From assembly GCA_038225855.1 (NCBI GenBank), contig JBBRQU010000004.1:75395-139394 (forward strand): a stretch of DNA of 64,000 nt, in the 5' to 3' direction. Source of the DNA: CAHJXF01 sp038225855. GTDB taxonomy: Bacteria; Pseudomonadota; Gammaproteobacteria; Burkholderiales; Burkholderiaceae_D. The notes beneath the pieces were generated by a model. The model did no database searches. It was not told where the DNA came from and saw nothing but the letters and a program-made list of their open reading frames with translations. The position numbers and the translations under genes are program-made. Shown here in pieces: positions 27,565 through 36,674 of the stretch. Numbering within the stretch: the stretch's first letter is position 1; each line of letters begins with the position of its first letter.

Positions 27565-28452
27565 TCACAGCGTGACGACTGAACCATCGAGCTTCATCGT
27601 TCTCAGTCTCTGGCGTGCGCGTTCGGCTGCTTCGCGCGAGGCAAAGGGGCCGAGCCGCACGCGCGTGCGCAGCCCTTGCGGTGTCGATAGCGGCTCGGTG
27701 TACGCCTTCAACCCACTCGCATTCAGTTGGTCCCGCAGATTTTTCGCCTTGTCCGCGATCGAGAATGCGGCGATCTGAACCGCGAAGCCTTTGCCCGATG
27801 CCGATTCGCTCGCGGCCTGCGGGACGGCCTTGCCTTCGAGGGCCGCGAGCGCGCGAGGATCGTCACCTTGCGCAGCGCTCGATGAAGGAATGCCCTTCTC
27901 GCCGGACTTCTCGACCGCTTTCTGAACCGGCTTCTCGTTCGAGGACTCGTTCACCACGACCGGCGAGGACTTCGACGCGTCGACCGATGCGACCGGCGCC
28001 GGCGCCACGTCAACATGGGTGCTCGCGGGCTGGCCGACCGCGGGACTTGCTGCAGGCGATGGCAGCGCGCTCGAAGGACGCAGCGGACCCTTGCCCGCGT
28101 CAGCGCCGTCGCGGAGTACGCCGCGTCTGCCTTCGAACGGCGTGTCGCGATCGGGGATCTGGACCGCGATGTCATCGCTCGGCGCCACTGGTGTGCGATC
28201 GAAAAGCATCGGCACGAACACCACTGCCGCAAGCGCCAATGCGATGGCGCCGATCAGGCGGCGGCGCGCACGGGTCTTCGCAGCCTGGGTCGGATCGAGC
28301 GGAGCGGCGGCGTCCATCTCGGATTCCGCAGCGACGCGAGCCGGGCTTGAACCGCGGCGCGAACTGCGCGGCACGCGACGCAGCGATTCGAACGGCGCAT
28401 CGTCCGTGCGAGCCGGCTCGACTGGGTCTTTGTTCCGCGAGAAAAGAGACAT
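27565..28452 (-). CDS. SPOR-domain membrane protein (DedD-like)
   Basis: A 295-residue cell-division-type protein. One transmembrane helix (LIGAIALALAAVVFVPMLF, about residues 66-84) follows a basic cytosolic N-terminus. A long, Ala/Pro/Ser-rich periplasmic linker precedes a C-terminal SPOR domain (about 220-295, FAVQIAAFSIADKAKNLRDQ) that should bind septal peptidoglycan lacking stem peptides. It lies 11 bases after folC and 18 before cvpA, the DedD position in this conserved cluster. Confidence 0.88.
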   Translation of the reverse strand: MSLFSRNKDPVEPARTDDAPFESLRRVPRSSRRGSSPARVAAESEMDAAAPLDPTQAAKTRARRRLIGAIALALAAVVFVPMLFDRTPVAPSDDIAVQIPDRDTPFEGRRGVLRDGADAGKGPLRPSSALPSPAASPAVGQPASTHVDVAPAPVASVDASKSSPVVVNESSNEKPVQKAVEKSGEKGIPSSSAAQGDDPRALAALEGKAVPQAASESASGKGFAVQIAAFSIADKAKNLRDQLNASGLKAYTEPLSTPQGLRTRVRLGPFASREAAERARQRLRTMKLDGSVVTL

Positions 28453-28462
28453 GGCGCGACGG

Positions 28463-29809
28463 TCAGGGAGCGTGTTGCGTTCGGATCGGCGCCGGGTCAG
28501 GACTGGCCTTCAGACCGCCCCGCGCCTCGATGACACCGGCGACCGTATGGAACGAACCGAAGGCCACGATTCTATCATCGGGCCCCGCGGCTTCTCGTGC
28601 CGCGGCCCACGCGTCAGCGGGATTGGCGAACGTTCTCACTTCGACGCGTTGGTCGCTTCGGTCCTTCTCGATCGCCACCGATGCAAGTTCGGATGCGAGC
28701 TGCTCGGCGGTCGCCGCGCGCGCGAGCGGCAACCCGGTCATGAACCAGCGATCGACGCGCACGATCATCGTCGCGACGATGCCGGCGATGTCCTTGTCGT
28801 GCATCGCGCCGAAGATCGCGAGCGTGTAGGGGAAGTAGCCCATGCCGTCGAGGTTGTGCGCGAGCGCAGCTGCGGCCTGCGGGTTGTGCGCGACGTCGTA
28901 GATCACGGTCGGTCGTCCCGGCAACACCTGGAAGCGGCCCGCGAGCTCGACTGTCACCAGGCCGGTGCGCACCGCCTGTTGCGCGACCGGCAAGCGCTCG
29001 CGCAACGCGCTCAAGGCCGCCAGCGCGGCCGACGCATTCAGGAGCTGATTCGCACCGCGCAGCGCGGGATACGCCAGGCTCGAACGCCGCTGACCGCGCG
29101 CCGCGAAGTTCCACTGCTGACGATCGCCCGAGTAGTTGAAGTCGCGCCCGATCAGCCACAGGTCGGCGCCGATGCGCCGGGCATGTTCGAGCAGCGACGC
29201 GGGCGGATCGGGATCCGCGCAGATCGCAGGGCGATCCTCGCGGAAGATGCCGGCCTTCTCGAAGCCGATCGCCTCGCGCGTATCGCCCAGATAGTCGACG
29301 TGATCGATCGCGATGCCGGTCACGATCGCGCAGTCGGCGTCGATCAGGTTGACGGTGTCGAGCCGGCCGCCGAGACCGACTTCGAGGATCACGACATCGA
29401 GCGTCTGCAGCGAGAACAGACGCAGGATCGCAAGCGTCGTGAATTCGTAGTACGTGAGTGCTACCGCCGGTTCCTCGGTGCGCGCCGCTTCGACCGCTTC
29501 GAACTGTTCGATCAATTCAGCATCGCTCGCTTCGACGCCATCGATGCGCGCCCGTTCGTTGAAGCGCAGGAAGTGCGGCTTGATGTAGAGCCCGACGCGA
29601 TAGCCCGCAGCGCGCAGGATCGACTCCAGCATCGCGCAGGTCGAGCCTTTGCCGTTGGTCCCGCCGACCGTGATGATCGGCGTGTCGAGACCGAGATGCG
29701 TACCGAGGCCGAGCCGATCGGCGACGACGCGCGAGCGATCCAGACCCATCGCGATCGGTTGCGGATGAAGGGCCTCGACGGCGAGCAGCCACTCGGCGAG
29801 CGTGCGCAC
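28463..29809 (-). CDS. folC: Bifunctional folylpolyglutamate/dihydrofolate synthase FolC
   Basis: ATP-dependent ligase adding glutamate to dihydropteroate and to folates; about 448 residues. The P-loop is TVGGTNGKGST, and the Mur-ligase-type GLGGRLDTVNL and DHVDYLGDT blocks are present, with the C-terminal ligase domain (AHNPQAAAALA). The GTG at 29809 gives an N-terminus that fits the family (RTLAEWLLAVEALHP). Upstream in-frame sequence back to an ATG at 29893 is encoded by a REP-like hairpin and the glnB tail. No good ribosome site is visible, so the start is uncertain. Confidence 0.9.
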   Translation of the reverse strand: MRTLAEWLLAVEALHPQPIAMGLDRSRVVADRLGLGTHLGLDTPIITVGGTNGKGSTCAMLESILRAAGYRVGLYIKPHFLRFNERARIDGVEASDAELIEQFEAVEAARTEEPAVALTYYEFTTLAILRLFSLQTLDVVILEVGLGGRLDTVNLIDADCAIVTGIAIDHVDYLGDTREAIGFEKAGIFREDRPAICADPDPPASLLEHARRIGADLWLIGRDFNYSGDRQQWNFAARGQRRSSLAYPALRGANQLLNASAALAALSALRERLPVAQQAVRTGLVTVELAGRFQVLPGRPTVIYDVAHNPQAAAALAHNLDGMGYFPYTLAIFGAMHDKDIAGIVATMIVRVDRWFMTGLPLARAATAEQLASELASVAIEKDRSDQRVEVRTFANPADAWAAAREAAGPDDRIVAFGSFHTVAGVIEARGGLKASPDPAPIRTQHAP

Positions 29810-29817
29810 AACACTGG

Positions 29818-29837
29818 ATTCCCGCGTACGCGGGAAT
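29818..29837. repeat. REP-like hairpin B
   Basis: ATTCCCGC-GTAC-GCGGGAAT, inserted in the short gap between the glnB stop (29844) and the folC start (29809). Confidence 0.85.
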
Positions 29838-29843
29838 GACCGA

Positions 29844-30182
29844 TCAGACCGCGTCGGCGCCGGTCTCCCCGGTGCGAATTCGCACGACCGCATCGACCGT
29901 CGTCACGAAGATCTTGCCGTCGCCGATCTTGCCGGTGCGAGCCGCGGCGACGATCGAGTCGATGGTGCGCTGGGCCGCGTCGTCGGTGACGATCACCTCG
30001 ACCTTGACCTTGGGAAGAAAGTCCACCGCGTACTCCGCGCCGCGATAGAGCTCGGTGTGACCTTTCTGTCGTCCGAAACCCTTGACCTCGGTAACGGTCA
30101 GGCCGGTGATGCCGACCGCGGCCATGGCCTCGCGCACCTCATCGAGCTTGAACGGTTTGATGATCGCGGTGATGCGTTTCAT
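29844..30182 (-). CDS. glnB: Nitrogen regulatory protein P-II (GlnB)
   Basis: A 112-residue trimeric signal protein that senses 2-oxoglutarate and ATP/ADP and controls nitrogen metabolism. Family features: MKRITAIIKPFKLDEVREA at the start, the T-loop KGFGRQKGHTELYRGAEY with the uridylylated Tyr51, the B-loop TGKIGDGKIFV, and the C-loop RIRTGETGADA. The start is ATG at 30182. It lies 70 bases downstream of nadE on the same strand, so the two are probably co-transcribed. Confidence 0.97.
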   Translation of the reverse strand: MKRITAIIKPFKLDEVREAMAAVGITGLTVTEVKGFGRQKGHTELYRGAEYAVDFLPKVKVEVIVTDDAAQRTIDSIVAAARTGKIGDGKIFVTTVDAVVRIRTGETGADAV

Positions 30183-30252
30183 GGTCGGGCCTTTGAGCGT
30201 GGGAGATGGCGGGACGACTGAAGGATCGAATGCACATTCATTTCGATCGACA

Positions 30253-31914
30253 TCAGCCTTCAAAACGGTTGGTCACAGGATACCGCCAGTCGCGGCCAAA
30301 CGCGCGCTGCGTGATGCGGATGCCGACGGGCGACTGCCTGCGCTTGTATTCGGACAGCTTGATGAGGCGTGCGACGCGCTTCACATCGGCTTTGGCAAAA
30401 CCGGCCGCGACGATTTCGTCGGCGCTCTGATCTTCTTCCATGTAGCGCCGCATGATGCCGTCGAGAATTTCGTAGGGCGGCAGCGAGTCCTGGTCGGTCT
30501 GATCGGGGCGCAATTCGGCCGATGGCGGCCGCGTCAGAATGCGCTCGGGAATCACGTCCGGTTTGCCAAATGCGTCGCTGCCATTGCGCCACGCGCACAG
30601 TTCATAGACCAGCGTCTTGGCCACGTCCTTGATGACCGCGAAGCCGCCCGCCATGTCGCCGTACAGCGTGCAATAGCCGGTCGCGAGTTCGCTCTTGTTG
30701 CCGGTCGTCAGCACGATGCGTTCGCTCTTGTTCGACAACGCCATCAGCAGAGTGCCGCGAACGCGCGCCTGGAGGTTCTCTTCGGTGGTGTCTTCGGGCG
30801 CATGTTCCCCCTTCGCTTCGAATTGCGGCGCGAGTTGCGCGCGAAACGCGTCGAACATCGGCCCGATCGCGATTTCGTCGTATTGCACGCCGACACGCGC
30901 GGCCATGTCGCGCGCATCGATCCACGAGATGTCGGCGGTATAGCGCGACGGCATCATCACGGTTCGCACGCGTTCGGGTCCGAGCGCATCGACCGCGATG
31001 GCGAGCGTCAGCGCGGAATCGACGCCGCCCGACAAGCCGATGATCGCACCGGGAAAACCGTTCTTGCCAATGTAGTCGGCGACGCCGAGAACCAGTGCGC
31101 GATAGATCTGCTCGGCGAGCGGCAGGTCGGGCGCTTTCGCCGCATCGCGCGGAACCGCGCCATCGAACGCGAACACCTCGACGCTCTCGACGAAGTCCTT
31201 CATCTGTGCGGCGACGCGACCGTTGCTGTCGAGCACGAACGAGCCGCCGTCGAACACGAGTTCGTCCTGGCCGCCGACGAGATTCGCATACACCAGCGCG
31301 AGTCCGGCAGGCGTGACGTTCGCGCGCATCACGTCGTGGCGCTGCGCGAGCTTGTTGACGTGATACGGCGAGGCATTGGGAACGAGCAGCACTTCCGCGC
31401 CTGCCGCGCGCGCGGCAGCGGGCACGCGCGGAAACCAGATGTCCTCGCACACCGCGACGCCGAAGCGCGTTCCCTTGACATCGAACACGAACGTCTCGTC
31501 GCCGTGCTCGAAATAACGCACTTCATCGAACACGTCGTAGTTCGGCAGTTCGCGCTTGTGGACGACGCCGATGCGCCGGCCGCCGCGCCACACCGACGCC
31601 GAGTTGTAGCGCTTGCCGCCTTCGAGCGAAGGGTGGCCGATCACGCAATGCAGATCGCAAAACGTCGCGAGCCGCGCGACCAGCGCGGCCAGAGCCTGCT
31701 CGCTTCTCGCATACAATGCCGGGCGTAGCAGCAAGTCCTCGGGCGGGTAGCCGGTCAGTGCGAGTTCAGGGGTGACGACGATGTCGGCCCCGCGCGATGC
31801 AGCCTCGCGGGCCGCGTTGAAAATTTTTTCTGCGTTGCCTTCGAGATCGCCGACCGTGCAGTTGATCTGCGCGATTGCGACGCGAATGACACTGTCGTTC
31901 GATGAAGGTTTCAA
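30253..31914 (-). CDS. nadE: Glutamine-dependent NAD+ synthetase NadE
   Basis: Final step of NAD+ synthesis: amidation of nicotinate adenine dinucleotide with ammonia from glutamine. The 553 residues comprise an N-terminal nitrilase-type glutaminase with the Glu-Lys-Cys triad (VVTPELALTGYP, VHKRELPNYD, AVCEDIWFP) and a C-terminal synthetase with the ATP P-loop GLSGGVDSALT. LTTGNKSELATGY is also conserved. The neighbour glnB is meaningful: P-II control of a glutamine-dependent NadE has been reported in another proteobacterium. Divergent from the GNAT gene. Confidence 0.96.
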   Translation of the reverse strand: MKPSSNDSVIRVAIAQINCTVGDLEGNAEKIFNAAREAASRGADIVVTPELALTGYPPEDLLLRPALYARSEQALAALVARLATFCDLHCVIGHPSLEGGKRYNSASVWRGGRRIGVVHKRELPNYDVFDEVRYFEHGDETFVFDVKGTRFGVAVCEDIWFPRVPAAARAAGAEVLLVPNASPYHVNKLAQRHDVMRANVTPAGLALVYANLVGGQDELVFDGGSFVLDSNGRVAAQMKDFVESVEVFAFDGAVPRDAAKAPDLPLAEQIYRALVLGVADYIGKNGFPGAIIGLSGGVDSALTLAIAVDALGPERVRTVMMPSRYTADISWIDARDMAARVGVQYDEIAIGPMFDAFRAQLAPQFEAKGEHAPEDTTEENLQARVRGTLLMALSNKSERIVLTTGNKSELATGYCTLYGDMAGGFAVIKDVAKTLVYELCAWRNGSDAFGKPDVIPERILTRPPSAELRPDQTDQDSLPPYEILDGIMRRYMEEDQSADEIVAAGFAKADVKRVARLIKLSEYKRRQSPVGIRITQRAFGRDWRYPVTNRFEG

Positions 31915-32002
31915 GCAGACGTCCTGTCGCTCGCATTTTATCGGTGAAGAATTCGGCTCGTGTCGCCTTGCTGAACCGCGACCCGCATCGATCTGGTCCC
32001 TC

Positions 32003-33331
32003 GTGAATTATCACACGCGCCTCATCACCGACCTGGCCGAAATCGGACCCGATCGATGGGACGCGCTCGTACGCGCGGATGCGATTGCGCGCGCTTCGCC
32101 ATCGTCGACGCAGGGCGCGAACGGGGGGGCGAACGAAGACGCCAGGCACGCCGGGGCGCGCGACCTCAATCCCTTCCTGCGCTACGATTTTCTCGCCGCC
32201 CTGCACGAGACCGGCTGCGCCGATTTCGAATCCGGCTGGGCGGTCGAGTACCTCACGCTCTGGACCGAAGACCAGGCTCTCGCGGGCGCCGTGCCGCTCT
32301 ATCGCAAGTTCCACTCGTACGGTGAATACGTGTTCGACTGGGCGTGGGCCGATGCCTATCGGCGTCACGGCCTCGACTACTACCCGAAGTTGTTGTCCGC
32401 GATCCCGTTCACGCCGGTGACCGGCCCTCGACTCGTCGCACCGGATCGTGCAACCCGTCATGCATTGGCGAGAGCGCTTTTTGCGCATGCGCGCGCGAGC
32501 GAGGTGTCGTCGCTGCATGTGCTCTTTCCCGAAGGCGACGACGAAGTCGATGCGCTCGAAGCCGCCGGCTGCATGCGCCGCGACGGCGTGCAGTTCCACT
32601 GGACCAATACCGGCTTCGCAAGCTTCGATGGCTTCGTCGACTCGCTCGAAAGAAAACGGCGCAAGAACATTCGCGCCGAACGTCGCAAGGTCGCAGAAGC
32701 GGGCGTGCGCGTGCGTCGCATCGAAGGTTGCGACGCGACCGACGCCGACTGGCGCTTCTTCATGCGCTGCTACGTCAACACGTATCGAGCGCACTACTCG
32801 ACGCCTTATCTCAACCTCGCATTCTTTCGACGCATCGCGAAAACAATGCCCGAGAATCTGCTTCTCGTCATTGCGGAACTCGAAGACGGCGGCCGGGCCG
32901 CGGACGAGACAGGCGCGCGACCGATCACGGGCACAAGCGCGCGACCGATCGCGAGCTCCCTCGTCGTCTTCAACGAGACCACGCTCTACGGCCGCTATTG
33001 GGGCGAAACGGGCGATCCGCGGGACCACGTTGCCTGCCTGCATTTCGAGTGCGCGTATTACCAGCCGCTCGAGTTCTGCATCGAACGCGGCATCCGTTTC
33101 TTCGAGGGCGGCGCGCAGGGCGAACACAAGATGGCGCGCGGCTTTCTGCCGGTGAAGACGCGCTCGATGCACTGGCTCGCGCATCCCGCATTCGCCGATG
33201 CGGTCGAGCACTTCCTCGCGCATGAGACGCTCGGCGTCGCGAACTACGTCGACGAGCTCAACGAGCGCGATCCCTTCAAGCTCGATCGCGTGGCGGCGGA
33301 TCGCGAAAGCGTCGAGCGCAAGCCGCGATGA
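32003..33331 (+). CDS. GNAT-family N-acyltransferase (DUF482/COG3146-like)
   Basis: A 442-residue protein of the DUF482 family, a double-GNAT fold related to FemAB-type aminoacyl or acyl transferases. Recognisable segments are NPFLRYDFLAALHETGC, VFDWAWADAYRRHGLDYYPK, KRRKNIRAERRKV and FFEGGAQGEHKMARGFLPV. No substrate is established for the family. There is an Arg/Thr/Ser-rich low-complexity insert near residue 310 (ARPITGTSARPI). The start GTG at 32003 is where similarity begins. Its stop overlaps the EamA gene start by four bases. Confidence 0.8.
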   Translation: MNYHTRLITDLAEIGPDRWDALVRADAIARASPSSTQGANGGANEDARHAGARDLNPFLRYDFLAALHETGCADFESGWAVEYLTLWTEDQALAGAVPLYRKFHSYGEYVFDWAWADAYRRHGLDYYPKLLSAIPFTPVTGPRLVAPDRATRHALARALFAHARASEVSSLHVLFPEGDDEVDALEAAGCMRRDGVQFHWTNTGFASFDGFVDSLERKRRKNIRAERRKVAEAGVRVRRIEGCDATDADWRFFMRCYVNTYRAHYSTPYLNLAFFRRIAKTMPENLLLVIAELEDGGRAADETGARPITGTSARPIASSLVVFNETTLYGRYWGETGDPRDHVACLHFECAYYQPLEFCIERGIRFFEGGAQGEHKMARGFLPVKTRSMHWLAHPAFADAVEHFLAHETLGVANYVDELNERDPFKLDRVAADRESVERKPR

Positions 33332-34236
33332 AAGCCGCCGACATTCTGCTCACGCTCGCGGTCGTCGTGATCTGGGGTTCGAATTTCGTCGTGATGAAGG
33401 CCGGGCTCGAGGTCCTGCCGCCACTGCTGTTCACGTTCCTGCGCTTCCTGTTCGCCGCGCTCCCGCTGGTGCTTTTCGTGCGCCGGCCTGCGGTCCCGCT
33501 GCGGTTGATCGCCGCCTACGGCCTCGCGCAATTCGCAATCCAGTTCGCGCTGCTGTTCGGCGGCATGAAGCTCGGCATGCCGGCGGGGCTTTCATCGCTG
33601 GTGATCCAGTTGCAGGCCTTCTTCACGATTGCTCTCGCCGCGCTGATGCTCGGCGAACGACCGCGCGCGGCGCAGCTCGCGGGCGCCACGATCGCATTGG
33701 CCGGCATGGGACTGGTTGCGATCCACATCGAATCGAAGACCACGCTGGTCGGGCTCGCGATGGTGATCGCGGGTGGCGTGTCGTGGGCGTTCGGCAACAT
33801 CTACACGAAGCGCATCGCATTGCACGCGCAAGCGAGCGGCGCAAAGGTCGAGGCGCTGCAAATCGTCGTGTGGGGCAGCCTCGTCGCCGTGCCGCCGCTC
33901 GGGCTCATGTCGCTGGCCGTCGAGGGTCCCGATGTCATCCGCGGCGCGCTTGCGGCGATCGACTGGCGCATCGCCGGGGCCGTGCTGTTCAATGCCTATG
34001 CGACGACGATCTTCGGCTTCGGCGCATGGTCGGTGCTGATGCGCCGCTATCCGACCGCGACCGTCGCGCCGTTCACGCTGCTGGTGCCGATCGTCGGCAT
34101 GGGCACGGCCGCGATCTTCCTCGGTGAAACCATGCACTGGTGGGCGATCGCCGCGGGCGCGCTGGTGCTCGCCGGTCTCGCGATCAATCAGTTTTCAACA
34201 CTGCGCCCCGCGTCGAGAGGCAACGCGGCGCGCTGA
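33328..34236 (+). CDS. EamA/DMT-superfamily transporter
   Basis: Inner-membrane permease of 302 residues with ten hydrophobic segments arranged as two EamA repeats. The first starts LTLAVVVIWGSNFVVMKAG; the second contains GGVSWAFGNIYTKR. C-terminal FLGETMHWWAIAAGALVLAG is typical. Such proteins export amino acids, amines or other small metabolites; no substrate can be named from sequence. Translationally coupled to the GNAT gene through ATGA at 33328-33331. Confidence 0.88.
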   Translation: MKAADILLTLAVVVIWGSNFVVMKAGLEVLPPLLFTFLRFLFAALPLVLFVRRPAVPLRLIAAYGLAQFAIQFALLFGGMKLGMPAGLSSLVIQLQAFFTIALAALMLGERPRAAQLAGATIALAGMGLVAIHIESKTTLVGLAMVIAGGVSWAFGNIYTKRIALHAQASGAKVEALQIVVWGSLVAVPPLGLMSLAVEGPDVIRGALAAIDWRIAGAVLFNAYATTIFGFGAWSVLMRRYPTATVAPFTLLVPIVGMGTAAIFLGETMHWWAIAAGALVLAGLAINQFSTLRPASRGNAAR

Positions 34237-34265
34237 GGGTCGGCCCGTCGTTCCCACGGCCTTAA

Positions 34266-34357
34266 GTCCCCGCGAAAGCGGGGAGGGAACCAGTGTCTTG
34301 CGAGGCACGCCACTGGGCGATGCGCTTGCAAGCGCATCGCGCTCCGCAGGCACGACC
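34266..34357. repeat. REP-like compound element C
   Basis: Hairpin GTCCCCGC-GAAA-GCGGGGA (34266-34284), then a perfect 24-base palindrome (34317-34340, half-site GCGATGCGCTTG). The 41 bases 34311-34351 recur exactly at 54545-54585 in element I. It fills the 124-base gap between the EamA transporter gene and ppa. Confidence 0.85.
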
Positions 34358-34360
34358 ACC

Positions 34361-34933
34361 TTATTTCACGCTCTTCTTCTTCGCCTTCGTGCGCGCCGGC
34401 TTCGCCCTGCCCTCATAATTCTTCACGCCTTCGAGAATTTCCCTTTCGGCCTCGGCCATTCCGCCCCATCCCTCGATCTCGACCCACTTGCCTTTCTCGA
34501 GATCCTTGTAGTGCTCGAAGAAGTGCTGAATCTGCGCGAGCCGCTCGGGCTGCACGTCTTCGGGTTTCTTCCAGTGCTTGTACCAGGGCAGCACCTTGTC
34601 GATCGGGACCGCCAGCACTTTCGCGTCGCCGCCGGCTTCGTCCTTCATCTTCAATACGCCAAGCGGCCGGCAACGCACCACGACGCCGTGCACAAGCGGG
34701 AACGGCGTGACGACGAGCACATCGACCGGGTCGCCGTCATCGGAAATCGTCTGCGGGATGTAGCCGTAATTGCACGGGTAATGCATCGCCGTGCCCATGA
34801 AACGATCGACGTACATCGTGCCGGTTTCCTTGTCGACCTCGTACTTGATCGGGTCGGCGTTCATCGGGATCTCGATGATGACGTTGAATTCGCGGGGCAG
34901 GTCGTTGCCTGCGGGGACGTTGTCGAAGCTCAT
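34361..34933 (-). CDS. ppa: Inorganic pyrophosphatase
   Basis: Soluble family I pyrophosphatase, 190 residues, hydrolysing PPi to drive biosynthesis. Metal and substrate residues: EIPMNADPIKYEVDKETG, YPCNYGYIPQT, and the DGDPVDVLV signature with three Asp ligands. The C-terminus carries an unusual Lys/Arg-rich tail (AKPARTKAKKKSVK). The ATG at 34933 is where similarity starts and is preceded by AAGAGAA. Confidence 0.96.
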   Translation of the reverse strand: MSFDNVPAGNDLPREFNVIIEIPMNADPIKYEVDKETGTMYVDRFMGTAMHYPCNYGYIPQTISDDGDPVDVLVVTPFPLVHGVVVRCRPLGVLKMKDEAGGDAKVLAVPIDKVLPWYKHWKKPEDVQPERLAQIQHFFEHYKDLEKGKWVEIEGWGGMAEAEREILEGVKNYEGRAKPARTKAKKKSVK

Positions 34934-35004
34934 GGATTCTCTTGAAGAAGGGGGACGCTCGATACGCCGTAGCTTATCAAGACGCTCCCCGGCGCGCAGC
35001 CGGA

Positions 35005-35640
35005 CTACCAATGCGACGGCAGAGTCTTCGACATGACCCACCCTCTATCCTCGATCGAAAGATAATTTCCCTGACGCAGGTCTTTCAACAGGCGGCTGAC
35101 CATTTCCCTCGAACACCCGACGCGATTCGCAATTTCGGCGTGCGTCAGGCGCTCGGCGATGATGCGCGTCCCGTCGGCTTGCGGCTCGGCCATCGATTCC
35201 AGCAACTGCACCACGCGACCGTAGACGTCGAGGAGCGCCATGCTGCGGGCGTTGCGCGTGGCCATGCGCGCAACCGCGATCACGCGGTCGAGCAGCTCAA
35301 GGGCGAATTCGGGATGGCGCTTGATGTGCTCGAGCAGGGCAGCGCGCGTCACGACCGCGCATACGCTGGGCTCGAGCGTGATGACGCTCGCCGAGCGGGG
35401 ACCACCGTCGAGGCACATCTCGCCGACCATCTCCCCGGCTCCATAGACGCCGTAGATGATTTCGTGATCGCGCTCATCGACCGAATAGGCCTTGACTCTT
35501 CCGGAAAGAATCACGAACAGGGTGTCGTTGCAGTCCCCTTCGTTGATCAGCAGGACGCCCTTGCGATAGCGTCGCTGCTGGCCGCATTCCGCGAGCCGCA
35601 GCATGGAAGGATTGACGCTGGAGTCGGTGACGGTATTCAT
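35005..35640 (-). CDS. Crp/Fnr-family transcriptional regulator
   Basis: A 211-residue regulator. The cyclic-nucleotide-binding-like domain (10-120) shows VLLINEGDCNDTLFVILSGR and the effector-site strand EMVGEMCLDGGPRSASVI, a CRP-type rather than FNR-type pocket, with no Fe-S cysteines. The C-terminal winged helix has LTHAEIANRVGCSREMVSRLLKDL. The start MNTVTDSS (35640) aligns with family members; an ATG at 35715 overlapping the upstream luxR-type stop is the alternative. Probably co-transcribed with that gene. Confidence 0.88.
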   Translation of the reverse strand: MNTVTDSSVNPSMLRLAECGQQRRYRKGVLLINEGDCNDTLFVILSGRVKAYSVDERDHEIIYGVYGAGEMVGEMCLDGGPRSASVITLEPSVCAVVTRAALLEHIKRHPEFALELLDRVIAVARMATRNARSMALLDVYGRVVQLLESMAEPQADGTRIIAERLTHAEIANRVGCSREMVSRLLKDLRQGNYLSIEDRGWVMSKTLPSHW

Positions 35641-35708
35641 GACCCCCGCTATGCGAGTCATCCGGCGTCCCGCCGGATCGGTGATTTGCACGAACGTGCG
35701 AAAGGACT

Positions 35709-36452
35709 CTAGCATGCTGAGGCTGCCGCATGAACCGGTTCGTGGCGTCGAACGACGGCGGTCGTCGCGGCCATGAACGAGGTGCGAAATGCCGCTCGGA
35801 GCACCGGCCGAATCGGCGGAAGTTGCGCCACTCGATCGAGCAGTTCGCCGATGCTGTCGGCCTGCGTTTTCACGCGCAGGCTCGCAATCTGACTGCGGAT
35901 CGTGGACATCGCAACGCCTTGTCGCCGCGCAATTTCAGCGGGCCTCAAGCCTTGCGACAAATATGCGAGCACGGTCGCCTCCGCTCCCGTCAAGCCCTTC
36001 GAACGCGCATAGAAATCGATCGCCAGCGCGGTACAGCGCGAACGCCTGCTGAAAACCAGAAGCGAGAAATTCGATTCACCGTGCATGCCTTCGCCGCTGA
36101 TCGGCGTCACGGCGATTGAAAGCGTTTCATCGCCGCCGCCGAGCAGCAGCAGATTCCGGCGACCGCGAAGAGTTTCCGCGAGCGCGGCTCTCAACTTCAT
36201 GCGCTCGGCACTCGACTCGGCAACGATGCATCCATCGCGCAAGCGCAAGGGACCGGCGCCGTTGACTTCGTCGAGTGCGAGTTCATTGGCATAAATCAAA
36301 CGCGCGTCGACGGCCAGCACCAGCACGCCATGGTCCATCTCGTCGAGCACGCGCATGAGCAGGCAGTCCTCGGGGCGCGGCCACATCGCAGCGACCGGGC
36401 GCCTACCTTCGCATTGAAAATCTCCGGCGGAAAAATTGATGCCGCGGTTCAT
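35709..36452 (-). CDS. LuxR-type helix-turn-helix regulator
   Basis: A 247-residue protein with a PAS-like N-terminal region (LMRVLDEMDHGVLVLAVDAR then LIYANELALDEV) and a C-terminal LuxR helix-turn-helix (LTGAEATVLAYLSQGLRPAE then IARRQGVAMSTIRSQIASLR). A low-complexity tail rich in Ala, Arg and His ends the protein. It has no receiver domain, so it is not a classical response regulator; the PAS-like part may sense a small ligand. The ATG at 36452 has GGGAG eight bases upstream. It precedes the Crp-type gene. Confidence 0.82.
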   Translation of the reverse strand: MNRGINFSAGDFQCEGRRPVAAMWPRPEDCLLMRVLDEMDHGVLVLAVDARLIYANELALDEVNGAGPLRLRDGCIVAESSAERMKLRAALAETLRGRRNLLLLGGGDETLSIAVTPISGEGMHGESNFSLLVFSRRSRCTALAIDFYARSKGLTGAEATVLAYLSQGLRPAEIARRQGVAMSTIRSQIASLRVKTQADSIGELLDRVAQLPPIRPVLRAAFRTSFMAATTAVVRRHEPVHAAASAC

Positions 36453-36572
36453 TGTTCTTTCTCCCTGTCGTGCATCGAAAAGCGGTGCTCGAGAAACATC
36501 GTAAGGAGGATGGCGTCGCGATGAACGTGAATATCGTGGGGATTGCATGTGCGAAATTCACGTCGCGCCGTC

Positions 36573-36646
36573 GTCCCTGCGAAAGCAGGGACCAGTGACG
36601 TTGACGTTCGCACGTCGCTGGCTTCCCTCTCCGCTTTCGCGGGGAC
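36573..36646. repeat. REP-like inverted pair D
   Basis: GTCCCTGC-GAAA-GCAGGGAC (36573-36592) faces a second copy with a TTTC loop (about 36629-36646). It lies in the 222-base gap between the luxR-type gene and the small membrane protein gene; nothing else is visible in that gap. Confidence 0.85.
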
Positions 36647-36674
36647 TAAAGGCCGCGGGAACGACAAAGGTCAA

